Shown one piece after another: positions 1-12,139 of a DNA stretch of 64,000 nucleotides. The first letter of the stretch is position 1. The number at the start of each line of letters is the position of its first letter. Below the pieces are notes generated by a model. That model worked only from the letters and a program-made list of their open reading frames with translations, did not search any database and was not told the origin of the DNA. The translations under genes and the position numbers were made by a program. Source of the DNA: Gonocerus acuteangulatus (lineage: Eukaryota; Arthropoda; Insecta; Hemiptera; Coreidae); the NCBI GenBank assembly GCA_946811695.1, contig OX328131.1, positions 8,881,326 to 8,945,325 of the forward strand. Reading direction: 5' to 3'.

Positions 1-149
1 ATATGTTGAGAAGTTATCGGGATTTGGAGTCCGAAAAACGTGTTTTTAGCAGGTTTTTTAGCTCCAGCTCCCCTAGAAAAAATTCCCGGACCCATGTTGA
101 TAGGAACTTTTTTGCTCAGAATCAAATTTCCTATACGCAGTCGATGTAT

Positions 150-782
150 AGTTGGGATTCGGCTAGGAGAAAAAAACGTCAGACTTTCAGAAAGAAATCT
201 GTATTTGGACGTTTCGGCTGCACATTGGCAGCCTTCTTCAGCTAAAAAATACATACAAATTATAAGTAAAAAAAAAACATTCAGAAATGAGCGTATTATA
301 TACATCATGACAATGATTAGAACCAATCTTATTATTAAACAATGAAAATGCGTAGTAATAGTAAGTAAACAGTACAAAAACTAACATTTTTATAAAGAAC
401 ATTTCCCTCCCTCTCCCCTAGGCATTTTCTAGTGGTACGTATTTGTATATTGATTATTATAAATTGTATTCACCTATAGAATAGATTGAGTTTCTCACAA
501 TATAAAAATGTTCTTTATAAAAATGTTAGTTTTTGTACTGTTTACTTACTACTTTCAACATACTGTTTACTATCCAACTACCGCATTTTCATTGTTTAAT
601 AATAAGATTGGTTCTAATCATTGTCATGATGTATATAATACGCTCATTTCTGAATGTTTTTTTTACTTATAATTTGTATGTATTTTTTAGCTGAAGAAGG
701 CTGCCAAAGTGCAGCCGAAACGTCCAATACAGATTTCTTCCTGAAAGTCTGACGTTTTTCTCCTAGCCGAATCCCAACCATA
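150..782. mobile_element. Fold-back (inverted-repeat) element with hammerhead-like arms
   Basis: Two long inverted arms, about 150-406 and 505-782, flank a spacer of about 100 bp. The left arm lacks about 20 bp present in the right. Each arm carries a hammerhead-like motif (minus strand 208-241, plus strand 691-724). The outer edge runs straight into the 62-bp tandem array. The architecture resembles the inverted pseudo-LTR ends of Penelope-like elements; that class is an inference because no RT or GIY-YIG ORF is present. Bases 1-149 hold nothing I recognise. Confidence 0.6.
691..724 (+). ncRNA. Hammerhead ribozyme-like motif
   Basis: In order: CTGAAGA, an extra A, stem II GGCTGC/GCAGCC around a 6-nt loop, GAAA, then C-GTC. 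Position 7 of the hammerhead core is free, so CUGAAGA still fits. Stem I around the motif is weak here, and the extra nucleotide before stem II departs from the strict consensus. The mirror copy is at 208-241 on the minus strand. The motif is visible in sequence; catalysis is unproven. Confidence 0.5.
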
Positions 783-1447
783 CCTTGTCTTCGTATCACT
801 GCAACGGCTAACTATCTCCATCTCCTAGCCGAATCCCAACTATACCTTGTCTTCGTATCTCTGCAACGGCTAACTATCTCCATCTCCTAGCTGAATCCCA
901 ACCATACCTTGTCTTCGTATCACTGCAACGGCTAACTATCTCCATCTCCTAGTCGAATCCCAACTATACCTTGTCTTCGTATCTCTGCAACGGCTAACTA
1001 TCTCCATCTCCTAGCCGAATCCCAACCATACCCTGACTTCGTATCACTGCAACGGCTAACTATCTCCATCTCCTAGCCGAATCCCAACCATACCCTGACT
1101 TCGTATCACTGCAACGGCTAACTATCTCCATCTCCTAGCCGAATCCCAACCATACCTTGTCTTCGTATCACTGCAACGGCTAACTATCTCCATCTCCTAG
1201 CCGAATCCCAACCATAACTTGTCTTCGTATCTCTGCAACGGCTAACTATCTCCATCTCCTAGCCGAATCCCAACCATACCTTGTCTTCGTATCTCTGCAA
1301 CGGCTAACTATCTCCATCTCCTAGCCGAATCCCAACTATACCTTGTCTTCGTATCACTGCAAGGGCTAACTATCTCCATCTCCTAGCCGAATCCCAACTA
1401 TACCTTGTCTTCGTATCACTGCAACGGCTAACTATCTCCATCTCCAC
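762..1447. repeat. 62-bp tandem array (about 11 copies)
   Basis: The unit contains CTCCTAGCCGAATCCCAAC and GCAACGGCTAACTATCTCC and repeats every 62 bp with single-base variants (tatct/tatca, ctatacc/ccatacc). The CTCCTAGCCGAATCCC segment also ends the adjacent fold-back arm, so the array seems to have expanded from the element's terminus. Confidence 0.9.
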
Positions 1448-1848
1448 AAACTTTCTATAATTACTTTGAAGCTTAAACACTACTTTAGGGTAAATTTGTA
1501 TATGTATAAACATACATACACAAACTTATGTATAAAAGCAGTCATTTTCATGGCAGTTTTTTTTTCGTAAACTTTGGGTTTAGAGACGTTGACATTTTTC
1601 GCAGGCACTGTAGAATTTCGTGTTGCGGACATCTTTATAAGGTTTTCCCTCCCTATATGGAAAAAGAGGCACCCGCTGAAACTCCCATACGACCAAAATC
1701 ACCACAACGGCTCCCAAGAGACACCTTCCATGACGCGAAACTTACAGATGTTATGTACAATACAATACAATATTTTCCGGGCCGACCTCCTCCGTGGGAG
1801 CGCACCGCGGCCAATCGACCTATTGTGCTTGCCCGTCGTTGTCTCCCC

Positions 1849-4800
1849 TCAGAGTATTACCTTCCAGTAGTCCAGAAGTCTCCTAATGGATATTTCACCT
1901 GGTTCAAGATTGGTATCCTTCGTGTCACCAAAGTACCTAAACCGTATATGATCCAACCGTTCACAGTCACGGATGAGGTGTAACGGCGTCTCTTCTTCTG
2001 CTCCACACCATCTACAGGTGGGGGAGTTGACCAGCTTCATCCTATAAAGGTGCTTATTCAGTTTGCAGTGTCCCGTAATTATTCCAATTGCTTCTCTGAG
2101 TTCCATTCTGTTTAGGAGCTTCAGCTCCTTCCAGGGTTCTCCAGAGGGCTTTTGAATAAAGCATTTGGTGTGCCTCAAAGTCTGGTTCTCCCAAAGGTTT
2201 TGCTGCTTCCCACGCGTACAGTAGCGGCACCTCTTCCTGCAAGTAGGTCCGCTCTTTCATTGCCAGGGATTCCACTGTGCCCAGGTATCCAGTGGATCTC
2301 AACACAGTTTCTATTCTTGGCCAATTCATTTAGTTCCATCCTACATTCCCTGACCAGTTTAGATTTAGTCATTGGGTTGCTTAAGGCTTTACAAGCAGCC
2401 AGGCTATCCGTTAGAATATTAATCCTTTTCCGGCTGTGTTGTGTTCCTCTCAATTGGATTGCGGCAGCAAGGATTGCATATACCTCCGCCTGGAAAACCG
2501 ATGGCTCTCTTCCTAAGGCGATGTGGGTGCCCCCCCCCCTTGGCACCCCCTGTACCATATTCCAGAGCCAGTCCCCTCTGAGGTCTTCGATCCATCTGTG
2601 TAGACGTTGAATCCATTGGGTATGTTCATCGGTGTGGGCACCAGAGATTTCCGCTCCACTCCCGTGTTGACTCTGAAGCTTCTTTTGAAACCATATTCAG
2701 GGATGATTGCATCTGACGGAATACACAACTCCGGGATACTTTCAATAATCCTAAAGATTCTTGAATGTCCTCCCTGCGTCTGAGGTGCTCTAATCACATT
2801 TTGCGAGGTCAGCCTAAGAGCTGTGGTCATGGCCATTCTTGCTACATGCAAATGTAACGGTGGTATATCCAGGAGTGCCTCCAGGGCGAGAGTGGGCGTT
2901 GATCTCATCGCTCCACCTATAAGGAGGCATCCTTGTCTTTGTATTTTATTTACCATGGCTTTCATATGTTCGGTGTCCAGCCGGTGCCACCAAACTAATG
3001 CACCATAGGCAACAATTGGCCTGATTACATTCAAGTATAGCCATCTGGCAATGTGTGGTTTGAGACCCCAGGTTCTACGACACAGCCTCTTACATGTCCA
3101 CAGAGCAAACGTGGCCTTGTTCCTTACATGTTCCAGGTGTATTTTCCAAGTTAGTTTCTTGTCCAATAGTACCCCTAAGTACTTCACCGAATTGCTCAGG
3201 GGAATAATGTTTTCCTGAATTCTTAGGGTGCCGTATACCAGTCATCGCTTTTTTGTAAAAGGGACTATGACCGTTTTACGTGCATTAATGCTGAGTCCTG
3301 ACCTGGAGCACCACCTTGTGACTCGTTTAAGTGCTTCATTCATAAGGTCCGTTATCACCGTGGGTACAGTGCCTCTAATTAGAATGGCAAGGTCATCTGC
3401 ATAGCCCTGTGTATAGAAGCCTGCATTATTTAGCTCCTTGATAATGGAATTGACTACCAGGCACCACAGCAGCGGTGATAAAACCCCTCCTTGTGGACAT
3501 CCCCTTGTAGCCTTGACACGTATGTTAGCCTTCCCCAGGAAGGCACAAATTGTTCTTTCCCTCAGCATTGCCAGTGTCCATCTGGTTGTGCTAGGATCGA
3601 TGTTAAAACTCCCCATAGCTTCTGCTATTGTGATTAGTGGGGTGTTATCAAAAGCTCCCTCAATGTCTAGAAATGCTCCCAGAGCAATTTCCTTATTGTT
3701 GATAGACTCTTCTACTTTCTGTATTAGACAGTGCAGCGCGCTTTCGCATGATTTGCCAGATTGATAGGCATACTGCGTTGTTTCTAGTGGTACATGCCTA
3801 AGTATATTATCCCTTATGTGCCTGTCCACCAACTTCTCTAGTGTCTTCATTAGGAAAGATGTCAGGCATATTGGTCTATAGGCTTTAGGGTGATCGTGGT
3901 GGTTCTTACCTTGCTTTGGTATAAACACAACCCGTACTTCTCTCCAACTCGTTGGTATGTAACCGTAAGCAAGACTTCCTCTCAGTAGGCTAACAATCCT
4001 AGAGAGCAAACTGCCGAGGCCTTTTTGTAAAAGGCAAGGGTAAATATTGTCCATTCCTGGTGACTTGTAGGGATGAAAGGACCTAATGGCCCATCTCACT
4101 GATTCAGCTGTTACCAGTTCTTTAGCTAGAGTCCAGTCTGGGGCTCTCAAGTGTTGTCTAATCTCTGTAGTGAGTTGACTGTGTGTTAGGCCTTCCTCGT
4201 TATTTGGGAAGTGAGTATCCAGAAGGAGCCGAAGGGACTCTCTTTCCTTCGTTGTCCTTCCATTTGGACCTGTCATATCGCCAATCATGCCGTTGCAGTT
4301 CGACTTTGATATGACTTTGCTTAACCTGCAGCTCATGGTGGTCTCATTAATTTCTTCACAGAAGTTCCTCCAGGTATCCCTTTTGGTTTTCCTAAGAGTA
4401 TTGTTATATTCTGTTAGGGACCTTTTGTATAGGTCCCACGATCCAGTTCTCTTTGCTTTGTTGAAGAGTTTCCTAGTTCTCTTCCTCATTGCGTCTAGTG
4501 TGGAATTCCACCATGGAACAGCTCTAGGCGTTCTCTTGGTGGTGAGTTTACAGTTTTCCTCAAAGGCCGTGGTAATGGCCTTTGTGAGTTCACAGTTAAG
4601 AAGCTCAACTTCAAGAGGATGACTTGCGTGGCTTGGACAACACTGTAGTTTTTCACTCAGAGAGACCGTATAGCCTTGCCAGTCTGTCCCCTTGGGGTTT
4701 CTATAACTGAGCAGTACTGGTTTTTGGTACTCTAGGTCAAACCTAATATACTTATGGTCAGAGCCTGTAAATTCATCTACAACATGCCAGTTATGGGTGT

Positions 4801-5380
4801 TGAGGAGATTTTTGTCATCAATAGTTATTGTTATGTCAAGGACTTCTTGTCTAATAGCATTCTCAAAAGTGGGCTTATTACCTATGTTATTAATTTCTAT
4901 ATTATTAACAAGAAAGTAATCAAGCAATGTCTCACCTCTGCTGTTAGTGTTGGAGCTCCCCCATATCAGGTTATGTGCGTTGGCGTCCATACCTATGATG
5001 CCACCAAGATGGTGACATTTAAGGTATTGCACCATGGTTTCCAGTCCGGGGGTCACCGTCGGCTCGTCACCTGGGAGATAGATGGAGCCAAGGATGATCC
5101 CCGTCCCAAAAGGTATTCTCACTGCTGCAGAGTCCCTAGAACAGAGAGACCATAAAGGAAAACTGTCAAGTTTATTGTTAAGCAGAATGCAGGCCCGCGC
5201 ATCATCACACGGGTGACTGAGCAGCTGAAATCCAGCTGCCTTAAGGCCTGCAATCTGCTTTTTATGTATCCAGGGTTCCTGGATTAAAACGATATCAATG
5301 TTTTTACTCACCACATACTGGAGGAGCGAGCTGGTTGCCGTCCTGCAGTGATGTAGGTTGATCTGCAGCACGGAGATCAT
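1849..5380 (-). pseudogene. LINE ORF2: endonuclease / reverse transcriptase / RNase H / CCHC, broken
   Basis: Starts at the Met at 5380. Residues 1-210 are an exonuclease-endonuclease-phosphatase domain with N8, E35 (QEPW), D132/N134 (GMDANAH), D182 and the SDH triad at 207-209. The RT domain spans about 420-690, with D572 (LDIEGAFD) and YADD at 660-663. A TGA after residue 712 (5'-most base about 3244) is an in-frame nonsense change: the same frame continues at once into the RT thumb and connection region. A frameshift at the C-run near 2528-2540 leads into RNase H (YTDGS, QAEVYAI, TDSLAA, NERAD). A second shift near 2190 leads into the tail with the zinc-like motif CRWC...HLIRDC. It would copy LINE RNA at a nicked target. 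One nonsense change and two frameshifts rule out function. Confidence 0.9.
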
Positions 5381-6741
5381 TGTTGTTGCCGACCAGCGTC
5401 CCGTGCCAAAGCCGGGGAATCCCCGACTCCACCACGGCCACCCTGCGAAGCAACGGGAGCCACGCCCCCAACCGACCCCGCCAGACCACCCACGGCCCCG
5501 CCCCCACCCCCCCGAGCCGGATCCTCAGGATCCATACTCAGGGGACTAGGCGCGGGTGCCACGGGGTCACCCACGGCCCCACCCCCGCCCCCCAGAGCCG
5601 GATTCTCATCCACGCTCCGGGGGCCGGACACGGGTACCACAGGCCCATCGCCAGACGGACCGGCAGGAGGCCCCCCCCCGCATCTCCCAGTTGGTCAACG
5701 GCCGTTGAGCTCCCTCCTGGTCCCTCCACCTGCTCATCCTCCTTGGGTGGTTTCCTGTGATCCACCCTCTTGGCTACCACAATGTCGCAGCCATGGCGGA
5801 TTCGAAGGTTCCTCTCCTGGAGGGTCAGGAATTGTGAGTTCGGGATAGAAGCCACAACAAATCGTCCAGTGGGATAATCCTTTTGGCCTAGGATCCTCCA
5901 TTTTGACGTTTTGTTTTTGCACCATCTCCAGAAAGAGGGGGGTCTCTCTGCAGGGCGCAGGGAAAAATGCAGCAATTTTCTGGAAGAATTCCAGCTCTTT
6001 TGGTTCGCACGTCTTGAGCGCCGACCCTTCCCATGGCGTGCACTTCTCTATCCAGGAGGTGAGCCATTTGTTAGTTGTCTCATCCTCGCAGCTTACAATT
6101 AGTGCGCCTTCTTTCAACACCCTTCCGCAGAAGTTTAGGTGCGCTTCGCTGTCGCTCCTCTCCATCAGCCCATCCTGTATACTAATCAGAATCAGGTTGG
6201 CTTCTTTTGAGGTTAAAAGTTCCTCAGGGTAGGCCTCCTTTATTATGGCAACCTTGCTGTGGCAGGCCGCCAGGCTATATTGTATTCTGCCCTGGCTGTT
6301 GGAGATCCTGGGTCTTTTGATGTTTCCCTGGTTGGGTGAGTCAGTATTGCCAGTGGCCTCTCTTGGCCTCTTGGCTGTTTCCTTTGGGTTAGCGGACAAC
6401 TCCCTTGTCTCTTTCTTCACCCTCTTCGCATAATTCCTCCTTTGGCGGTGAGTCATTTTGTCCCACACATCCTTAGGAAGTCTATTTTCCGAAATGGCTT
6501 CTTTGGAGGGGATGCTACTAGGCATCTGCATCACTCCACTAGTACCTGCAACATCGGGAGCGGATGTTTCCACCTCATGCTCCTTTGTGTTGCTCATCAC
6601 TAAATCTAGGCTTGCCATCAGCTCTATGACCGACTGGCTGGTTTCAGATGTTTTGCTCTCGAGTGATTCGCAAGAATCCTCGTTGAGCAAGATTTCCCCT
6701 AAGGGTTTGTTTTTATTTTTGTTTTGTTGGTTAGAATCCAT
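5377..6741 (-). pseudogene. LINE ORF1: nucleic-acid-binding protein with DUF4780-like domain, frameshifted
   Basis: The Met at 6741 opens a lysine-rich N-terminus containing MTHRQRRNYAKRVKKE and two basic patches (about residues 95-150). A DUF4780-like domain follows at about 155-280 (KVAIIKEAYPEELL, EGALIVSCEDETT, CTPWEG). In the 6741 frame the protein ends at 5734, but from about 5890 the domain's expected ending (GRFVVASIPNSQF) continues in another frame through 5538. A Gly/Pro-rich GC block (5377-5760) lies just before the ORF2 start. So at least one frameshift. The family role is RNP formation and RNA chaperoning; here it is broken. Confidence 0.8.
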
Positions 6742-7050
6742 ATGATTCCCACGAGTATGGGGGTGGTAAATTACACTACAGGTACTACCCCCTCTCCCTG
6801 CAGCGGGCTACATTACAATGGGGGGTCGCCTGGTGCCCCAAGGAGGTCGATAAAGACAGAAATATTTATACACCTACTGCCATCCAGCCCTGGCTCGAGC
6901 ACTCTCCACCTTGGCTTGGGTGTATGTCCTCCTAGGAAAGGTGCTCCTAGGGTGTGTAGTGTAGATGTCCTTTGTCTGTATGTGTAGGGTGTATGTAGTG
7001 TGCTGAACCTTGTGTACTGTGTGTGTGTCAGTGTGCTTGTTCCCCCAACC

Positions 7051-8180
7051 TGGAGGGCCTAAATGTAGCAGGACTAGGCGTTCCAGCTCGTACTAAACGT
7101 GGATGGAGTTGCAAGTCCTGCATTAGTCTAGCACATGATCTGTAAGAAGAAGCTATAAAGAGCTTAGTCTTTAGGACTGCCATGTGCCCGATGTTATGTA
7201 TGTCCTGTATTACACTCTACACCTACCAGGAAATTTGTAATTCCACTGAATATGAAAATATGCAAGCCATGCACTAATGAATAAGCTCGACGAGATTTAA
7301 TATTCATGAGATTGCTTCTACGGTCCTTCAGAACGGCTCTCTAAACCCCCCCCCCCGTTGAGGAAGGGTAGCTTTTAATATGAAAAAAATTTCGTTTAAT
7401 GTCCCCAGGGGGTTGTCCTGTCCTACTCATTTTAATTTCTCCCTAAAATGTCTAATAAAACTTTTGTTGAAAATCATTAAAAATGTAGACATATTTCAAG
7501 CAATAACGTTCTAAATACAGACAAATCTAATAATGGATTACTTATGAGTTTCCGTATACTCTAGCCTTGTCAGATAGATAAAAAAAGTTCAATTGCGCAT
7601 GCGCGAAGTTCAGACGGAAATATTCGCTTTCACTCTCCCTTCTGTTTGGCCATTTGCAGAGCCCTTTAATTAATGGACTACACTTTGGGTGAAACTAAAT
7701 AAAAACTAATTATGTCTCGTTTAAGACCAGGGAAGGCTTTGAGAGGTTGGACGAGGGAAATAGTGTCTGATATTTATCAATATTTAGCCAAAGCTAAGAC
7801 TAAATACGTATTAAGGCTATGATAAGATTATAAAAATCTCCTATTTTTTCCGCATATTTTATTGCACCGGGAATATAGGCCACACCCTTTTCCCTCCAAG
7901 TAAACCATCTATTTGAACAGGCTATAGCTTAAATTATTTTTCGCCTTAGCTATGGGTAAGTATTCATAAATATTAAACAATGTCTCCTTTGCCTGACTCC
8001 TCAAAGCCATCCTTAAACTCATAAACAAGAAATTGTCAGAATTTATAGCGTTTCTAAAATAAGTATTTTGTTATTGTCATGATCACATAAACAAAACATG
8101 CGATTCCAAAGAATACTACCGCATGTGGTGAGCGAGAGGGTACGGTTTTATTGGATCATATAACCTATTCAAGAAAATAA
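7051..8180. other. AT-rich stretch, no gene seen
   Basis: Apart from a C-run near 7347-7356, I see no coding, RNA-gene or repeat signal. Confidence 0.5.
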
Positions 8181-8204
8181 GAGTAAGATCGCAAACGGTA
8201 ATCA

Positions 8205-8700
8205 CATTGCATGCGCCTTGACACATTGCATTAAACTTTACACATCCCACAAGTTATATCCTTTTGCATGCGCCTTAGCACATTGCATGCGCCTTGACAC
8301 ATTGCATTAAACTTTACACATCCCACAAGTTATATCCTTTTGCATGCGCCTTAGCACATTGCATGCGCCTTGACACATTGCATTAAACTTTACACATCCC
8401 ACAAGTTATATCCCTTTGCATGCGCCTTAGCACATTGTATGCGCCTTGACACATTGCAAGCGGCTTAACAAATTCTGTGCTCTATCACCCTTTGCTTGTG
8501 CCTTGACCTATAGTATGCGCCTTAACACATGCATGCGCTTTAATCTATTGCATGCGTCTTAACAGATTGCACGAGCTATAACCTATTGATTGCGCCTTAA
8601 CACGTTGCATTCGCCATAACGCATTTTATGCGCCTTGACACATTGCGTGCACCTTAACACGCTACATGCGTCTTAACCCATTGCATGCGCCTTAACCCTT
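8205..8700. repeat. GCATGCGCCTT minisatellite
   Basis: Three near-identical 76-bp units (about 8207-8440) containing TTAAACTTTACACATCCCAC are followed by a decaying array of shorter units of about 24 bp around gcatgcgccttaacac. The palindromic GCATGC core recurs throughout. Confidence 0.8.
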
Positions 8701-9100
8701 TGCAACCACGTCTAAGTAGCAAGCCTTATGCCTTCTTCTAAATCCCTTTTGAAATATCTTGCAAGACCTAGAGTAGTTCTTGCCCCCTGATCTATACCCA
8801 CCATTAACCACAGGACAATCTTTCCTAACAGCCTTCTGCTCTAATTGGTACAGAGACATTACAACACACTGGTTAGTGTTCCAGAATCTAACATTTACTT
8901 CTTAGCCAAGAAATAATTATGGTTAAAAAAGAAAAATTAGTCTAATCGTGAGTAAATTGTCAAAATCAGACTATATTTTTCATGTAGAAATACTTCGTAT
9001 TCGACGAATTAATTATACAATAAACATAAGGAAAATAAAAAGGAATAATGGGTTGATTATAAAAAAAAAAAATAATCTAACAAAAAGTCTAAAATAAAAA
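8701..9100. other. AT-rich stretch, no gene seen
   Basis: Only A-runs near 9060-9070; nothing recognisable. Confidence 0.4.
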
Positions 9101-9104
9101 AAAG

Positions 9105-9560
9105 TCCGTCACGCAGGAGCTGCATAACTAAGCACTTTCCTCAGAATTGGGTAGTGTCGAGTGCATTCCTGAGTAATTTGCTTAAAATAACCTCTACAGA
9201 TAAATAAAATAAAAACATAAATAACACCTGTTTCAATTCAATTCAAACATAGTACAAAGTAAATCCCCCCTTCCGATAGACCGATTTAGTTCATTTTTAC
9301 AACACTTCTTCCTTATTAGATAGCCAGGACGTATACCGCGTTTCGTTACAATACAGCAGAAATTACGACCAGTATAAGGAAATTAGTAATTTGGCTCCGG
9401 AGTAAACCCCCCCCCCCCTTCCTAATGAACCGATTTAGTTTATTTTTACAACACACTTTTCTCTTTAGTTGACCAGAACGAATACCGAGTTTCGTTGAAA
9501 TACAACACAAATTATGGCTGGTATTGGCAAATAACTACTTTTGCTCCGGAGTAAACCCCA
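9105..9560 (+). repeat. Left arm of dispersed inverted repeat, with internal tandem units
   Basis: It starts with GTCACGCAGGAGCTGCATAA and holds two to three units of about 145 bp carrying TCCGGAGTAAACCCC and ACCGATTTAGTT. The reverse-complement counterpart lies at 12140-12740. Similar motifs (GCAGGAACTGC, GGAACCGCGCTAA) occur near 16650 and 30340, so it belongs to a dispersed family. Confidence 0.65.
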
Positions 9561-9678
9561 TCTCCAGATAGACCGATTTTGTTGGTTAACGAAATCGTTC
9601 AATCGTTTGATTAGGGAATACTACATACCAAGTTTCGTAGGGAAGAAACAAAAACTCTGGCCGGTATCGTGTTAACGG

Positions 9679-9682
<4 letters not shown>

Positions 9683-9760
<78 letters not shown>
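9683..9760. repeat. (TA)n microsatellite
   Basis: Nearly pure TA dinucleotides. Translated reading frames over it are artefacts. The same simple repeat recurs at 10337-10375, 16900-16975, 18655-18725, 29037-29071, 31825-31860, 37098-37160, 45116-45166, 46272-46326, 50872-50921, 51219-51345 and 51460-51510, often at an edge of a dispersed repeat. Confidence 0.95.
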
Positions 9761-9762
<2 letters not shown>

Positions 9763-10052
9763 TTGAACGGGGGTCATTTTCGGTGTCTACTAGGTAGGAT
9801 CGATAAAGATTCGAAGAAAGTTTTCAAAAATTCCGTCATGAGTGCAACCTCAATAGCTACTTTCCTTCGGAGAAATTATTGTTGTTTATAACAACAATAA
9901 TTTTTCCAAACTTAGATTCTCCCAAATACAACTTTAGTAACACAACTCTATCTCAAACACATAATACTGAAAACACTCTCCATCCTAACATTAATCTTGC
10001 ACAATTAAACACAACAAGGGCGGAGATGACCAACCAGTTTTCTGCCCTTAAA

Positions 10053-10332
10053 ACTTTTTTTTTTTTTTTTTTTTTTATTTATTTATTTATGAGCATCCAT
10101 GCGCATCTAAGGCGTTTCGCTCCAAAAAGTTATTGCATATATACATCTAAAAACAAATGGTATACATCCAAATATATATACACATACATTATACATCTAT
10201 AAACAAATTATATGTAGAAATGACAATATATTCACATCTAAAAACGAATAGTATATACAAATGACAATATATACACATCTAAACATCTAAAGACAAATGG
10301 TACACATATATACATTTAAAAACAAACAATAC

Positions 10333-10378
<46 letters not shown>

Positions 10379-10543
10379 AAATGGTATTATTTATATACAT
10401 CTGGTTGATCAACCGGATTACACAATTAGACATAGTTACTAATTCGTTAATTACATGTTATCGTTCTTTACAGTTTACCAAGTGGCGTAATATCTTCCTT
10501 ATGTTTTTTATTGCAATTGTTTGAATATAGTATTGAGATGGGG
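10053..10543 (-). mobile_element. Small retroinsertion, minus strand
   Basis: A T-run at 10053-10074 marks the poly(A) of a minus-strand copy. The flanks read gcccttaaaac before the T-run and gcccttaaac at 10545, a TSD of about 10 bp. The body is AT-rich, with repeats of acatctaaaaacaaatg. Near the tail, cttagatgcgc (minus) resembles the tail of the SINE-A family. No coding capacity. Confidence 0.55.
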
Positions 10544-10566
10544 TAGCCCTTAAACTACCAACCCTT

Positions 10567-10702
10567 AGGAAGTGCCGATAATGTTTGGCTCCTTCCATAT
10601 ACTATTCATTGACATGTATACTTAGACCAGCACAATTAATTATTGTACTAATAATTGTACAGATTTTAAATAAACATGAAAAGAAAAAAAAAAAAAAAAA
10701 AA
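10567..10702 (+). mobile_element. 5'-truncated retrocopy with poly(A) and 15-bp TSD
   Basis: aaactaccaaccctt occurs just before the insert (10552-10566) and again right after an A-run (10683-10703). AATAAA lies shortly upstream of the A-run (about 10669). This is a target-primed insertion of about 135 bp; the source RNA is not recognisable. Confidence 0.7.
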
Positions 10703-11051
10703 AAACTACCAACCCTTCGGAGGAAAGTGCTAAAAAAGTGATGTCGTCGATACAAATGCAAAGTATCGAATGTGAAAAAACGCATTTTTTATTTTCGATC
10801 TATAATGATTATTCATTAATAAAATGAATAATAATTATGAGTTACAGAAAATCAACTAACGAATCTGCATTAAGTCTAATTAAAATATATCATAAGATAG
10901 CATTTGTATAGAGTAGTCTATAAGGTACCAAACCACTTTTCACTTTGCATTTGTATCGTCGATATATAATAACGAAAAAATATATTATCATTCGACAATA
11001 CATATAATAATATATAATAATAATGTCACCACAATTCAACATAATTTCACT

Positions 11052-11530
11052 CAGAGATGGGCATAATTTTATTTATAAATAAAAATACGAATTTATTCCT
11101 ACTTCATATATTTGTGAATACGAATATAAATAAATTCGTATTCATAAGTGTGAATACAAATTTATTTTTATTCACATATATTAAATATAAAAATACAAAT
11201 AAAATTTTATTCGCAAATGTTTCTGCGAATATAAATAAATTCACAGAAAAAATTGTAAATAATCACAAAAAATATGAATATTTACAAAAAGTCAAGTGAT
11301 TACAAAAAAAAATCACATTAAAATATACGAATACAAATTTATTCACATTATAATTTGTGAATAAAAATGTATTCACAATAAAATTCGCAAATAAATTATG
11401 AATTTATTCGTATTAAGATGATAAGTGCGTTTAACGTCTAGGTTATTAGCGCCTAGATTTTTTGTTTACCCCGAGTCCGCCGCGGGACCACCAGCCATGC
11501 TGCAGGGACACAGTTTGTCATCTGTACCTC

Positions 11531-11563
<33 letters not shown>

Positions 11564-11994
11564 ACCTTCAATAACTTTCGTAATATCATCATAATACAAA
11601 TAAATTCATAATTTATTTGCGAATTTTATTGTGAATAAATTTTTATTCACAAATTATAATTTGAATAAATTTGTATTCGTATATTTTAATGTGATTTTTT
11701 TTTGTAATCACTTGATTTTTTGTAAATATTCACATTTTTTGTGATTATTTACAATTTTTTCAGTGAATTTATTTTTATTCACAGAAAAATTTGCGAATAA
11801 AATTTTATTTGTATTTTTATATTTAATATATGTGAATAAAAATAAATTCGTATTCACACTTATGAATACGAATGTATTTATATTCGTATTCACAAATATA
11901 TGAAGTACGAATTTATTTATATTCGTATTCACAAATATATGTAGTACGAATAAATTCGTATTTTTATCTATAAATAAAATTCTGCCCATCTCTG
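11052..11994. mobile_element. hAT-type fold-back MITE with 8-bp TSD
   Basis: The termini CAGAGATGGGC / GCCCATCTCTG are typical of hAT elements. Flanking 8-mers are atttcact (11044-11051) and gtttcact (11995-12002), 7 of 8 matching. Arms of about 370-400 bp (11052-11420; 11588-11994) are near-perfect AT-rich inverted repeats. The right arm carries a short internal duplication around gtattcacaaatatatg. No transposase, so non-autonomous. The spacer holds a separate insert. Confidence 0.8.
11430..11562. mobile_element. SINE-like sequence in the hAT MITE spacer
   Basis: It contains gtctaggttattagcgcc, similar to the reverse complement of the SINE-A tail, then a GC-rich stretch (GTCCGCCGCGGGACCACCAG) and a long A-run (11532-11560). 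It appears to be one or two retroposed fragments nested in the loop of the fold-back. Confidence 0.45.
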
Positions 11995-12139
11995 GTTTCA
12001 CTTTAGTCACTAGTAAAAATTGGCGATGTAAATTTAAAAATATTTTTAATTTCTTAGAGAAACACAATTAGTAAGCAAATTTAAACCATTTCCCATTTAA
12101 CTTTTATTTATTTATCTAAGATGCCGAAAATGCAGTATT

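Larger units (their letters stand above)
1557..7050 (-). mobile_element. LINE retrotransposon (R1/LOA-like, RNase H-bearing), nearly full length, inactive
   Basis: On the minus strand, in order: a 5' UTR-like stretch (about 7050-6742), ORF1 with a DUF4780-like domain, ORF2 with apurinic-type endonuclease, reverse transcriptase, RNase H and a CCHC tail, then a 3' region ending at a T-run on the plus strand (about 1558-1566) that would be the poly(A). Endonuclease plus RNase H points to the R1/LOA/I group. The exact clade needs an RT tree. No convincing TSD was found. Several disabling changes show it is dead. Confidence 0.85.

Noticed and set aside
1528..2616. Plus-strand frames of 98-152 codons
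   Set aside because: Antisense to LINE ORF2, which has clear RNase H and CCHC motifs on the minus strand.
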